From Pedobacter rhizosphaerae (GTDB lineage: Bacteria > Bacteroidota > Bacteroidia > Sphingobacteriales > Sphingobacteriaceae), in contig NZ_FOGG01000034.1 in the NCBI RefSeq assembly GCF_900111155.1, forward strand, positions 20,143-55,031: a stretch of 34,889 nt of DNA, read 5' to 3'. Numbering within the stretch: the stretch's first letter is position 1; each line of letters starts with the position of its first letter. Below are positions 23,381 to 32,739 of the stretch, piece after piece. Under the pieces are notes generated by a model that was given only the letters and a program-made list of their open reading frames with translations, did not search any database and was not told the DNA's origin. Made by a program: the position numbers and the translations under genes.

Positions 23381-24811
23381 TTATTTCCTCATCACAATAT
23401 CGACAGGAGAACCTGGAATTCCGGTTATGGTTTGCGTAATGACTCCATTTTTACCTACGCTTACATCAACAGTATAAACCGATCCGGCTGTTCCCACCGT
23501 TAGGGTGTTATCATCTGCACTGACTTTAAGCATAGAAATTTTCTTACCGCCAAAATCTGCATCCAATACTTTGAGGTCTTCGTTAAGTGGATTGTAGCGG
23601 TATATTTTATCATTAGCGGTGAAATAGAAAACATTTAAGCTGTTGCGTAGCCATTTAGTATCGGCATTTACTAATGATGCGCCTTTGAAAAGACGCTTAC
23701 TTTCGGCCTTTATCTTTTTGTTTACCGAATCGAAGGTATAACTGAAACCCAGTTCATAAATATTGCCATCTGCCGCTTTAAAATAGGCATAAAACATACC
23801 TGCTTGTCCGGTTTGCATAAAGAGCAGATTATCATAACCAATATTCTTAGGATCAAACGCCTTACCTGCCGTATCTACCACGTAATCTTTACCCAGATAA
23901 CTACCGTCACCACCAAAAGTTACGAATCCTTTAGATTTCGTGTCAAAACCAAAATAGAAACTATTGGTACGTGTAAAGTATTTAGACAATGTATAATCAC
24001 CTGCCTGCTCATTGGCGAACTTGCCATAGTCGGGTGCAAACGGTGCTGTAGACATCACTCCAACATATAATTTTCCATTAATCACCCCTGTTGGCACAGT
24101 ACCCATATAAGCTTCCAAGCGACCAGTAGTAATAGTATTTGGTGGCGTAAAAAACTGATCGTTGAAGAAAGCTTTACGCAACAAGGTACTGGCATCGAGT
24201 AATGGACTTTTCTTAGCCGGATCATTACACAACACCCAAAATTGCTGGTTAGTTATAGGTTGGTACGGCAAGGGATCTTGAAAGTAAAGCTGTACGGGGT
24301 TGCTTGGCAAATCTTCTCCATGAAAAGACTTGTAAATATCGGCCAATACGGTTTTGTTATCCGGCTTCACAAAAGACAACCTGGCTATGCCGTTATCATC
24401 ACTTAATACCAGTTTACCGGAACTAAACTGCGTTGTACCCAAAACTTTAAAAGGGACTACATATTTTAGCCCGTTTCTTTTATCGGTAATAATCAGCTTT
24501 GCTGTACGCAGGCCTGGAGCCAGATTATAAACAATCTTGAGCGGATATCCGGTGTAAACATCACTTCTAATTTCTTCAGCTACATCTATTCTCCATTCAA
24601 AAGACAAATCTTTTTGTGGGTCGGCATTAGCCAAACCGATAGAAGGCTTCAGAATTAACGAATCTCCTAAAAGCGCTGAGAAAGTGGAGTCTTTAAAGGC
24701 ACTCAATGTAGGCTCTGAAGGTGGATGATAATCGTAGTTACCTAAATCCTTTTTACAGGCCGTATATAAACCAACCACAATGGCCAGTACTAAAATCAAT
24801 TTAAATTTCAT
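23381..24811 (-). CDS. PKD-like family lipoprotein of a Sus-type locus
   Basis: The 476-aa product has a lipoprotein signal with lipidation at Cys19 (GLYTACKKD). The region after it (NYDYHPPSEPTLSAF..., DLSFEWRI near residue 68, GLRTAKLIITDKRNGLKY) fits the N-terminal PKD-like Ig-fold of the PKD-like family proteins encoded next to SusC/SusD. The remainder is rich in beta-strands with aromatic repeats and may form a propeller, as KVLDADFGGKKISMLKVSAD and similar blocks suggest. These lipoproteins are thought to sit on the cell surface and help bind the substrate. It follows the DUF4843 gene by 23 bp. Confidence 0.82.
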   Translation of the reverse strand: MKFKLILVLAIVVGLYTACKKDLGNYDYHPPSEPTLSAFKDSTFSALLGDSLILKPSIGLANADPQKDLSFEWRIDVAEEIRSDVYTGYPLKIVYNLAPGLRTAKLIITDKRNGLKYVVPFKVLGTTQFSSGKLVLSDDNGIARLSFVKPDNKTVLADIYKSFHGEDLPSNPVQLYFQDPLPYQPITNQQFWVLCNDPAKKSPLLDASTLLRKAFFNDQFFTPPNTITTGRLEAYMGTVPTGVINGKLYVGVMSTAPFAPDYGKFANEQAGDYTLSKYFTRTNSFYFGFDTKSKGFVTFGGDGSYLGKDYVVDTAGKAFDPKNIGYDNLLFMQTGQAGMFYAYFKAADGNIYELGFSYTFDSVNKKIKAESKRLFKGASLVNADTKWLRNSLNVFYFTANDKIYRYNPLNEDLKVLDADFGGKKISMLKVSADDNTLTVGTAGSVYTVDVSVGKNGVITQTITGIPGSPVDIVMRK

Positions 24812-24834
24812 CTCTACGTTTCTTTAAATGAAGG

Positions 24835-25686
24835 TTAAATAATAATCTGCTTGCCACTCTCATCAATAAAGAAATAGCCATTTACCTGAGCAAAAAACCT
24901 TAAAGTAAAGCGCTTTGCAGGTGCAGATTCACTGTAGAATTCATATTCATCACTACCATTGGTTTTCTTAACCAATACATACCCTTTGTCAGGGTTTCTC
25001 GCTATCCACGTTGCAGGATCTTTTAGAAAAACTCGGAAATTATCAATATAATAAAGGGAACGAGGAATCTCGAGGTAAGCATTTGGTTTAGAAGTATCTA
25101 CCAGGCTAACATTTCCAGCCACGATAATAAATAGCTGGTGTTTAACCCTTCCATAATCGCCTAATTGCGATTGCCAGTACCCCCACCAGCTTGGTCTTTC
25201 TAAGCGGTTAGAAAAGATCACTTTTTTGGTGCGCAGGTTCAAAGGGAGTTCTGCTGAGAAATCTCCTCCAGCTATTGTTCTCAATCCTAAGGTTACAGAC
25301 TTGTTTGCCAAAGTTTCATCTGTATTTTTCAGGATTACCGGAATTTTAAAAGTTCCCGAATCTGCGGGCAAGGTATAACTCGCTTTCAAAGCTTCGTAAT
25401 GTGTGCCTTTAACAGCAGTAGTGAGCGAATCTACCACACTCAACACAAACTGACGGCTATGAGAAACTTTAGGCCCAGTAACAATAATCGGTATCCAGAT
25501 GGTATCCTGAGCTAAACTTGGATTGTAGGCAAATGAATAGCTAATGGTAGTCGTATCCTGATTACCATTCTCATCTAAATAATGTAGGTAAACATTATCG
25601 CTAGAGATATAAGGCATCATTTCGTTCTTTTTACACGCCCAAAACATGATGCTGAGCAGCAAAAAATAAAATATATTCTTTTTCAT
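24835..25686 (-). CDS. DUF4843 domain lipoprotein
   Basis: The 283-aa product has a lipoprotein signal with Cys18 (IMFWACKKN), then the DUF4843 pattern: DTTTISYSFAYNP, a conserved VTGPKVSHSRQFVLSV strand, GTHYEAL near residue 96, YTLPADSGTFKIPVILKNTDET, and ERPSWWGYWQSQLGDYGRVKHQLF. DUF4843 lipoproteins are found in SusC/SusD gene clusters and are presumed to be accessory surface proteins with a Calx-beta-like fold; no activity is known. It starts 14 bp after the SusD gene ends and precedes the PKD-like gene, an order repeated in many Bacteroidota uptake loci. Confidence 0.88.
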   Translation of the reverse strand: MKKNIFYFLLLSIMFWACKKNEMMPYISSDNVYLHYLDENGNQDTTTISYSFAYNPSLAQDTIWIPIIVTGPKVSHSRQFVLSVVDSLTTAVKGTHYEALKASYTLPADSGTFKIPVILKNTDETLANKSVTLGLRTIAGGDFSAELPLNLRTKKVIFSNRLERPSWWGYWQSQLGDYGRVKHQLFIIVAGNVSLVDTSKPNAYLEIPRSLYYIDNFRVFLKDPATWIARNPDKGYVLVKKTNGSDEYEFYSESAPAKRFTLRFFAQVNGYFFIDESGKQIII

Positions 25687-25700
25687 CGTCTGGTCTGTTT

Positions 25701-27164
25701 TTAATTTCTGTAAACTTGTTCATCAATTGGAAGCGGGAAAACAAATATTTTATCCGATGGCGGATAAATTAATCCCGAAGTGGTGATGATGTTTAAGTTC
25801 AACCTTTTGTGCATAAAGAAATTCTGACTTTCTCCATAAAATTCTTTGCGGTATTCTCCTTCTAAAAGATTTATAAAATCTGTTTTAGAAACGGTTGCAC
25901 TAATATTTGCTCCAATACCCCGGTGAACCCTAAGCGTGTTAAAATAGCCTACAGCAGCTGTTGGATTGGTATCAAAACTGGCTTCGGCTGCAATTAAATA
26001 CATTTCGCTTAAGCGCAATGCAGGGGCTACCAAAGGATGAAGATTATCTAAGGGCGTAGAATTTACAACGTATTTTTGCAGGTAAAAGCGGTCGGAATTA
26101 TTGGCGGCTTTAACCAGTCTAAACCATTGCTTATATCTCCAATCATCTGCACCAACGGTACCTAGGTTATAGATGGTATTAATTTGATCGGCAGTTGCTA
26201 CATAATTAGGATTATCGTTAGAAAAAAGTCCTGTTAACTGGTCTTTAGACTGTGGCACAGCCCATGCAAACAAAAGCTCGTTATATAAAATTCTATCGCG
26301 TTTAGACACATCATCGTTAAAGAAATCTTCTTTTACTGTCCAGGGGAACTTTAAAGATTCTATCACTTCCTTAGCATTGCTTAAACTATTTACCTGATCT
26401 CCCTTGTACAGGTAAACGCGGGCCAACTCTCCTGCCACGGCATAATAGTTTATGCGATGCCTCCTGTTTTGTAAAAACATAGAAGGATTTTTCAGTTCGG
26501 TTGCTTTTTCGCCCTTAGGATAGCCCACCACATAACCTGCAGCTAAAATAGGATCCTTCCCTTTAAGCAAGCTTTTGGCCTCCTGCAAATCGGCAATTAC
26601 CTTATCCATTATTTCTGATACGGTAGAAAACGGGGTTGCTTTAGTACTTACTACCGTTACATAAGGCATTGCCTTAAAAGTTGGATTGTTTTTATAAGAT
26701 GTACCAAACATCCTCAGCAAATCGAAATGCATGTACGCCCTTAATGCTAAAGCTTCACCTTTTACGATTTCATAGTTCTGATCTCTGAATACGCCTTTTT
26801 GTTGATCAATTACTTCTAAAATCTGATTCACATTGCCGATAGATTTATAGGCATTGGTCCATATATCGCTTATTTTATCTACATAGCTCGGAAGGGTATA
26901 ATCAAAGGCTGCAATGCGGATGAAATCTGCATTGGTAAACTGGTAATTCTGGGCCATGATATCCAGGTTGCTGAAAGTCAGGTTTCCTCCGTAAAGATTA
27001 GCTCCCGCAAAGCCTACATAGGCTCCGTTTAAAGCTTCTTTAAAACCTTCTTCTGTTTTAAATAGCTCTTCTTTAGATACTTCAGACTCTGGCTGAATAT
27101 CTAAGAACTTCTTGCAGGAAGAAAAAGCAATGAGGCTTAAAAATATAAATAAGTATTTTTTCAT
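25701..27164 (-). CDS. SusD/RagB-type surface lipoprotein
   Basis: The 487-aa product is the lid-like ligand-binding partner of the adjacent SusC porin. It has a lipoprotein signal with Cys17 (AFSSCKKFLDIQPES), the N-terminal SusD-like segment EGFKEALNGAYVGFA, TPR-type helices containing EIVKGEALALRAYMHFDLLRMFG, and a C-terminal RagB/SusD region with RLSEMYLIAAEA and YFNTLRVHRGIG. The motif ALRAYMHFDLLRMFG is diagnostic. The gene starts 10 bp after susC ends. With no sugar-active enzyme nearby, the ligand may be a peptide or other non-glycan (inference). Confidence 0.93.
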   Translation of the reverse strand: MKKYLFIFLSLIAFSSCKKFLDIQPESEVSKEELFKTEEGFKEALNGAYVGFAGANLYGGNLTFSNLDIMAQNYQFTNADFIRIAAFDYTLPSYVDKISDIWTNAYKSIGNVNQILEVIDQQKGVFRDQNYEIVKGEALALRAYMHFDLLRMFGTSYKNNPTFKAMPYVTVVSTKATPFSTVSEIMDKVIADLQEAKSLLKGKDPILAAGYVVGYPKGEKATELKNPSMFLQNRRHRINYYAVAGELARVYLYKGDQVNSLSNAKEVIESLKFPWTVKEDFFNDDVSKRDRILYNELLFAWAVPQSKDQLTGLFSNDNPNYVATADQINTIYNLGTVGADDWRYKQWFRLVKAANNSDRFYLQKYVVNSTPLDNLHPLVAPALRLSEMYLIAAEASFDTNPTAAVGYFNTLRVHRGIGANISATVSKTDFINLLEGEYRKEFYGESQNFFMHKRLNLNIITTSGLIYPPSDKIFVFPLPIDEQVYRN

Positions 27165-27174
27165 GTTCGTATGT

Positions 27175-30100
27175 TTAGAATGAAGCCAATAGCGAAACGG
27201 TTAAACTTCTGGCAAAAGGATAGCTCGTTCCTCTTTCCATTTCAATGCTCGAAGTCCTGAAAATATCGTTCAAAGTCATTGTGGTACGCAGGTTTTGAAA
27301 GCCGTATTTTTTAATTAATTCACGTTTAAAATCGTACGACAAATAAATAGATCTCAGTTCCAATAAATTGTCTTTTTGGATAAACCTCGAAGAAACATTA
27401 GTGATAGATAAATCAGCAATGTTTTTAAAGAAGGTTTGGTCGCCTGGTTTGATCCAGCGTTGGTCTAATACCCTCCTATCTACATTAAAACGCGGATCGG
27501 CATTTTCAATACGATCTACCAAAGTTTGGTTATAGGTATAACCACCAAAACGATAATAAAAGCTTAAGCTCAACATAAAGTTCTTATAACTGATATTGGG
27601 ATTGATGTTTCCTTCAGCTTTTGGCGCGCCATCTGCTATAGGAGCGATATCTTTTACATCCCAGTTATAAGTTAAAGAGCCGTCACGTTTTAAAAAGATT
27701 TCCTTACCCGTTTGAGGATCAATTCCCAGCGACCTTACCGCGTAAATCATGCTCATTGACTGACCTTCTGTATATCGTGTTAATGGTATCGATTGTGCAT
27801 TCTTATCCGGATCAGTCTGATAGTCATCAATCTTCTGATTTAGCGTTTTTAGCGAATTAGAAAGACTTACCAACGTATTTACATTGTGCGCAAGGTTACC
27901 TGTAATGTTGATATTAAAATCGGCTGTTCTTAATGCATTGGCGGTAAAATAAAGTTCATATCCTTTGTTGGATACATCACCAAGGTTTTCCTTATAAGTG
28001 GTAAAACCAGTAGAAGGTGGTAAATCAACATCGGTGATTAATCCTTTAGTAAGCTTGTAATAATAGCGAGGTGAAATGACCAAACGATCTGCAAATAAGC
28101 CCAGATCTATCCCGGCATCATAGGTTTTGGTTTTCTGCCATTGCAAATTACTGTTACCATAGCCCAAAACCTGAGCCCCTAAACCAGTAGAGTACCAGTT
28201 GTTAGGTTCGTAGCGATAAAGTGATCTGGAAAGATAAGCAGGGAATGAAACCGAACCCACCACACCAGCACTTCCTTTTAAGCGCAACTGACTGATGAAG
28301 GGTAAATTTTGCATAAAGTCTTCTTTATGAACATTCCAGCCTAAACCTGTTGACCAAAATGGCGCAAAGCGTTTGTTTGAGCCAAAAGCAGATGATCCCT
28401 CATATCTAAATGAAGCATCTAATAAATATTTGTTTTTAAAGGAATAGTTACCAGAGAAAAAGGCTCCTGCTAAACGATTCTCGGTTACATTACCTCCAGG
28501 TGCCGAATTCTCTTTATAAATCCGCGCAAAGCCTATATTGGTAAAACGGTCATTGGAAAATCCCTGTGCTTCTATCAACTTGTCGTCGCTTCTTGCTGCA
28601 ACTACATTGGCACCTACAACTAAGTTAAAATACTGGTCGCCAATCTGTTTATTATACCCTAATGTTGCTTTACCATCTATAGCTAAACGATCGCTTTCTA
28701 ATAAAGTATAAGATCCTTTATTGTTTAATTTATCACTTGCGTATTCGTAAAAGGCATTACTTAAAGGAGAAAGGAATTTATCGTTGCTGGTTTGGCTTTT
28801 GTTTAAGCTGATCTGACTTTTGAAGTTTAAGCTCGGGCTTAACCTCCAATCAACAGAAAAGGCATCAATCAATTCAAAATTAGATGATTTATCAAAGCTG
28901 GCTAAAGTGCCTTCAAATAATGGGTTAAAAACATATCTCGGTTTTATCTGATCTGGTCCAGGTTGATGAGTATCCACCCTCCAGGTAGCTAACTCTTGAA
29001 CAATATCTCCATTAGCATTTGTTTTTGGATAATAAGGGTTCATTCTTACATAAGTAGAGAAATCGCCATAAGGAGAATTATGTCCTGTTACCTGGGTAAT
29101 GGTTACTTCATTTCTGAATAAAAGTTTAGAACTTGGGTTGTAGGTAAAATTCATACCGCCACTGTACCTGTTTCTATCCGATTCTAACATCACTCCTGGA
29201 GTAGTTTCATAACGAAGATCAAGGCCGTACCTAAATTTCTGGTCTCCACCCTGAACATAAATTGCATGTTTCTGGCGGTAAGCATTACGCAAGGCCTGAG
29301 ACAACCAATAGGTATCTACCCCGCTAGCCACGTTTTTTAAACGGTTAAAATACTCTGCATCCAGTTGTTCTTGCGTATATCCGGCATTTCCTCTTCCATC
29401 GTATAAACCTGCCAGTTTTTCATAAGCCAGTTTATCCGTAGCATTTAATACATGATAATCGCTTAGATCTGGGGCATTTACACTCAGCTCATAATTGTAC
29501 GAAAGTTGAAGTTTACCTGCAACAGGTGCTTTAGTGGTAATCACTATTACGCCATTAGCTGCTCTGGATCCATAAACGGCCGTAGCTGCCGCATCTTTTA
29601 GTAACGTTACCGATTCAATTCTGTTGATATCTAAATCTGTTACCTTTTGCAGCGTCACTTCAAAACCATCCAACATAAAAGCTGGCAGGTTATAATTACT
29701 CGATAAGTTATTGCGATCTAAAATATTATCTGTGTCCTCAATGGTAGGTAAAGCTGTTGCCCCCCTTACATTAATTTTTGGCAATGCATTCGGGTCAGAA
29801 CCAAAAAGATTGTTATCTAATACTTTAAAAGAAGGATCGAAAGTTTGAATACTTTTAAGCAGGTTTTGAGGGTTATTACGTTTCAAATCATCGCCCTTAA
29901 TGGTGATGGCATTACCCGTATAAGTATCCTTTTTAATGGTTTGATAACCAGTTACCACTACATCAGTCATTTGAGTAGATTTGGGTGCAAGCTTAATATT
30001 TAAGCTTTTTGTTCCGCTAACCTTAGCCTCAAATTGCTCGTATCCTACATAGCTGAATACCAGGATGGTTCCTTCATCCACACTTACTCTAAACTCTCCC

Positions 30101-30603
30101 TTCTCGTTGGTTACGCCTAAACTCGTACCATTTTTTATGGCTATGTTAACACCTGGAAGTGTTTCTCCTGTGGCCTTATCTGCAACTACACCTTTTACCT
30201 CGATCTTTGCAGCAAGCTGGTTAACCACTTTGGGTAAATCTTCCTTTTTGCTGATCACAATAGTTTTGTTAACGATATTAAAACTGAGATCCTGATTCTT
30301 TAAAGCGGCATTCAATGCCTCAATTAAAGATGCTTTTTGAAACTCAATTTCAACCTCGGGTTTGCCTTGAAGCAATTGGCCTTTGTAGAAGAAAAAGTAA
30401 CCAGTCTGCTTTTTAATCTCTTTAAAAACATTTTTAAGAGAAGTAGTTCTGCGAGAAAGGGTTACGGTTTGAGAAAAGCTGGCGGCCGACAAATGAAGTG
30501 CACCAACCAGTAATAAAATTGCAGTCAATTTCATGACCAATAAAAATTTAATCCTTACCCTCCGCATTTCGCACGCGGGGTTGTAAAGGGTAGTTAATTT
30601 CAT
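27175..30603 (-). CDS. SusC/RagA-type TonB-linked outer-membrane transporter with STN signalling domain
   Basis: The 1142-aa product has a long signal region (NPACEMRRVRIK, then a hydrophobic core at 22-42), an STN (secretin/TonB short N-terminal) domain at about 50-118, a carboxypeptidase-like domain at about 136-205 (GVVADKATGETLPGVNIAIKNG), and the plug at about 213-360 with SRAANGVIVITTK at 346-358. The barrel ends in LTVSLLASF with a terminal Phe. An STN domain lets a transporter touch a periplasmic FecR-type anti-sigma protein, and that gene lies just upstream, so this receptor should both import its ligand and signal its presence. Length and order with SusD are typical. Confidence 0.94.
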   Translation of the reverse strand: MKLTTLYNPACEMRRVRIKFLLVMKLTAILLLVGALHLSAASFSQTVTLSRRTTSLKNVFKEIKKQTGYFFFYKGQLLQGKPEVEIEFQKASLIEALNAALKNQDLSFNIVNKTIVISKKEDLPKVVNQLAAKIEVKGVVADKATGETLPGVNIAIKNGTSLGVTNEKGEFRVSVDEGTILVFSYVGYEQFEAKVSGTKSLNIKLAPKSTQMTDVVVTGYQTIKKDTYTGNAITIKGDDLKRNNPQNLLKSIQTFDPSFKVLDNNLFGSDPNALPKINVRGATALPTIEDTDNILDRNNLSSNYNLPAFMLDGFEVTLQKVTDLDINRIESVTLLKDAAATAVYGSRAANGVIVITTKAPVAGKLQLSYNYELSVNAPDLSDYHVLNATDKLAYEKLAGLYDGRGNAGYTQEQLDAEYFNRLKNVASGVDTYWLSQALRNAYRQKHAIYVQGGDQKFRYGLDLRYETTPGVMLESDRNRYSGGMNFTYNPSSKLLFRNEVTITQVTGHNSPYGDFSTYVRMNPYYPKTNANGDIVQELATWRVDTHQPGPDQIKPRYVFNPLFEGTLASFDKSSNFELIDAFSVDWRLSPSLNFKSQISLNKSQTSNDKFLSPLSNAFYEYASDKLNNKGSYTLLESDRLAIDGKATLGYNKQIGDQYFNLVVGANVVAARSDDKLIEAQGFSNDRFTNIGFARIYKENSAPGGNVTENRLAGAFFSGNYSFKNKYLLDASFRYEGSSAFGSNKRFAPFWSTGLGWNVHKEDFMQNLPFISQLRLKGSAGVVGSVSFPAYLSRSLYRYEPNNWYSTGLGAQVLGYGNSNLQWQKTKTYDAGIDLGLFADRLVISPRYYYKLTKGLITDVDLPPSTGFTTYKENLGDVSNKGYELYFTANALRTADFNINITGNLAHNVNTLVSLSNSLKTLNQKIDDYQTDPDKNAQSIPLTRYTEGQSMSMIYAVRSLGIDPQTGKEIFLKRDGSLTYNWDVKDIAPIADGAPKAEGNINPNISYKNFMLSLSFYYRFGGYTYNQTLVDRIENADPRFNVDRRVLDQRWIKPGDQTFFKNIADLSITNVSSRFIQKDNLLELRSIYLSYDFKRELIKKYGFQNLRTTMTLNDIFRTSSIEMERGTSYPFARSLTVSLLASF

Positions 30604-30804
30604 ACCTTTGTATTGAATGAGGTTAATAATGAGCAGCTGGGTCTAAAACAAGCTGCTTGTCCAAATTTCTAACCGGAAGCGTTGCCGCGCTTTCGGTTTT
30701 GTTTTTCAGGTATGAATCTAAATTTCAGGTAGCTTTTTCATCATAAAGTTTGGTTTAGTTAGTTGATTGATTATTTATGTTTCAAGGCAGTTCGGTGGTC
30801 TAAT
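30604..30804 (-). promoter_or_regulatory. Structured leader between fecR-like and susC-like genes
   Basis: Two inverted repeats occupy this 201-bp gap. AGCAGC at 30632-30637 pairs with GCTGCT at 30652-30657. AACCGGAAGCG at 30671-30681 pairs with CGCTTTCGGTT at 30688-30698 (10 of 11, 6-nt loop). The second is followed on the plus strand by TTGTTTTT, giving it the look of a terminator for plus-strand transcripts, although no plus-strand gene precedes it. On the minus strand both hairpins would lie in the 5' leader of the SusC gene or just downstream of the FecR stop. Confidence 0.4.
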
Positions 30805-31923
30805 TTAATTTCCGGTAATCGTCATTGTTTTTCCCGAAATTTTAACGTCAATGTGGTTCAATTGCAGTATTTTAAATACTTCAGAGAGATTACTGTTTCT
30901 TGGTATATCACCAAAATATTTCTCTGTGGTGATGTTTCCTTTATATACTACATCTACATCATACCAGCGGGAAATCTGGCGCATCACGGTTTTGAGGTCT
31001 GCGTTATCAAAGGCGAAAATATCGTTCTTCCAGGCTACTTCCTGATCCAGATCTACACCTCTGGCTATGGTTAAATGACTGCTATTGAAGTCCAGTTGCG
31101 ACTGTTCTCCAGGGTGCAGATCAAGGAATCCCCTCCCGTTATCTACCCTAACGGCACCTTCTAAGAGCGTAGTTTTGGTTGAAGGTTCATCGGTATAAGC
31201 ATTAATATTAAAATGTGTTCCCAGTACCTCCACCACCTGATTGCTGGTTATTACCCTAAATGGGCGACGTTTGTCTTTCGCTACTTCAAAATATGCTTCA
31301 CCATTTAGTTCTACTACACGTTCATCCTTTTTAAAAGAATAAGGATACTTAAGTGAAGTAGCCGCATTAAGCCAAACTTTGGTTCCATCTGGCAGGCTTA
31401 CCTGATATTGTCCACCACGAGGGGTAGAAATCACATTATTTCCGGTAACAGCCGAAGGATTATCCTGAATTACATATTCTAATTGTCCGTTTTGCGCTTT
31501 ACGAATAATAATCCCGTTCTGGCTGGCTATTTCGCCATTTTTGGCTTGATCAAGGTCTACTACTGTTCCATCAGCTAAAGTGAGAATAGCCTTATTGCGG
31601 CCAGGAAGTACATCCTTCAGTTCTTTTTTTACCAGTAAAGCAGCAGTCTCAGTTTTACGGTTGAGATAGTAAAGTCCAGCCGTAAAGCACAGCAAAATAC
31701 TCGCTGCCACAGCAATTCTTTTTAAAAGAACTATCCTTTTAACCTTCCGGGGGAAATGAAGTTTTTGGAAAACCTCCTGTTGGCTCGTTTCAATCTGCTC
31801 ATGGCCAGGTGCCACTCTTTCAAAAGGGAGCTGGAGATACCATTCTTCTACAATAGCTGCTTCTTCTGGTGTACAATTACCAGAAAGATATTGCTCTAAA
31901 AGCTTTTTTGCATTATTCTCCAT
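30805..31923 (-). CDS. FecR-type anti-sigma factor with DUF4974
   Basis: The 372-aa product has a cytoplasmic N-terminal part that would hold the sigma factor (ENNAKKLLEQYLSGNCTPEE...VEEWY), one membrane helix at about 68-87 (RIAVAASILLCFTAGLYYL), the periplasmic FecR domain at about 165-262 (STPRGGQYQVSLPDGTKVWL, VELNGEAYFEVAKD) and the C-terminal DUF4974 at about 302-370 (FAFDNADLKTVMRQISRWYD). It transmits the state of the STN domain of SusC to the sigma factor. It lies 147 bp downstream of the sigma gene and 201 bp upstream of susC, all on one strand, and the ATG at 31923 begins the standard family sequence. Confidence 0.94.
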   Translation of the reverse strand: MENNAKKLLEQYLSGNCTPEEAAIVEEWYLQLPFERVAPGHEQIETSQQEVFQKLHFPRKVKRIVLLKRIAVAASILLCFTAGLYYLNRKTETAALLVKKELKDVLPGRNKAILTLADGTVVDLDQAKNGEIASQNGIIIRKAQNGQLEYVIQDNPSAVTGNNVISTPRGGQYQVSLPDGTKVWLNAATSLKYPYSFKKDERVVELNGEAYFEVAKDKRRPFRVITSNQVVEVLGTHFNINAYTDEPSTKTTLLEGAVRVDNGRGFLDLHPGEQSQLDFNSSHLTIARGVDLDQEVAWKNDIFAFDNADLKTVMRQISRWYDVDVVYKGNITTEKYFGDIPRNSNLSEVFKILQLNHIDVKISGKTMTITGN

Positions 31924-32070
31924 TAAAATGAAAGTTTAGTTTGGCTGATTACTGTATATACGGCGAAGCCTATACCTTGGGGGTATCAGAAATTTATTTT
32001 TTTTTAAATTTATTTAAAAAATGTCTTAATCAGAACGAAAAAGACGATTTCACACCAATAGCAAAGCATA

Positions 32071-32658
32071 CTACTGATGTATTTTAAGCAAAAAAGCTAC
32101 ATAAACAAATAAGCCGAGACGAGATTTAAGAATTCGCAATGCTTTTTTTACCTGAGTTTTAACTGTTAACTCCGAAAGACCTAATTCTGCCGCAATTTCT
32201 TTGTGAGATTTATTTTCCTTACGACTTAAAACAAATATTTCACGCATTTTAGGTGGTAAAGCGGCAATTTCCTGCTCAATAAGGGCAGCCATTTGCTTTT
32301 CTCTTACGCGATAATCGGTCAGTATGTGATCCTGGTCCATGAAACTTTGCAGCGAATCAACGTATTTATTTTCTACTTTTTGATGAGAAAATACATCTAA
32401 AATTCTGTTTCTAATGGCGGTATATAGATATGCAGACAGATTTCCATCAGGCTCCACCTGACTTCTCTTTATCCAAAGAGATTCGAATAACTGCTGCACA
32501 ACGTCCTTTGCCTCCTCATCATCATTTAATCGCTTACTGGCATGAATAAATAGTAGACCATAAAACCGATTGTAAATTTCAGTAAATGCCTGTTCATCAT
32601 CTTGCGTTAACAAGAAGGCCAATTCACTATCAGAATATGAACGGTAAGCATGATACAT
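32071..32658 (-). CDS. FecI-like ECF RNA polymerase sigma factor
   Basis: The 195-aa product belongs to the Bacteroidota ECF sigma-70 expansion family partnered with FecR proteins. Region 2 is at about residues 20-90 (AFTEIYNRFYGLLFIHASKR, EEAKDVVQQLFESLWIKR, NLSAYLYTAIRNRILD) and region 4 at about 125-180 (ALPPKMREIFVLSRKENKSH, then EIAAELGLSELTVKTQV). The hydrophobic C-terminus (LGLFVYVAFLL) is also typical. The frame extends 32 codons upstream to 32754, but that part runs into promoter and repeat sequence, so the ATG at 32658 is chosen. It should activate the downstream susC operon when its FecR partner is released. Confidence 0.93.
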   Translation of the reverse strand: MYHAYRSYSDSELAFLLTQDDEQAFTEIYNRFYGLLFIHASKRLNDDEEAKDVVQQLFESLWIKRSQVEPDGNLSAYLYTAIRNRILDVFSHQKVENKYVDSLQSFMDQDHILTDYRVREKQMAALIEQEIAALPPKMREIFVLSRKENKSHKEIAAELGLSELTVKTQVKKALRILKSRLGLFVYVAFLLKIHQ

Positions 32659-32668
32659 AAGGATAACA

Positions 32669-32676
32669 CAAAGATA
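32669..32676 (-). promoter_or_regulatory. -7 element (TAnnTTTG) of the sigma gene
   Basis: On the minus strand TATCTTTG matches the Bacteroidota -7 consensus, 10 bp before the chosen ATG. The transcript would have an almost absent leader. No clear -33 TTG is found at the right distance. The motif supports the shorter start of the sigma gene. Confidence 0.4.
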
Positions 32677-32739
32677 GTTTAAAATTGAAGGAAATGCTAA
32701 AGCATTCTTAGACAGTCTGAATACCGCGTGAAACATTAA

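Noticed and set aside
30671..30706. Plus-strand intrinsic terminator
   Set aside because: The hairpin and T-run look right, but no plus-strand gene precedes it for several kilobases, so I report it only as leader structure.
17793..32658. Classical polysaccharide utilisation locus
   Set aside because: No glycoside hydrolase, polysaccharide lyase or carbohydrate esterase lies among the genes, and the sulfatase at 10.9-12.3 kb is distant and on the other strand.
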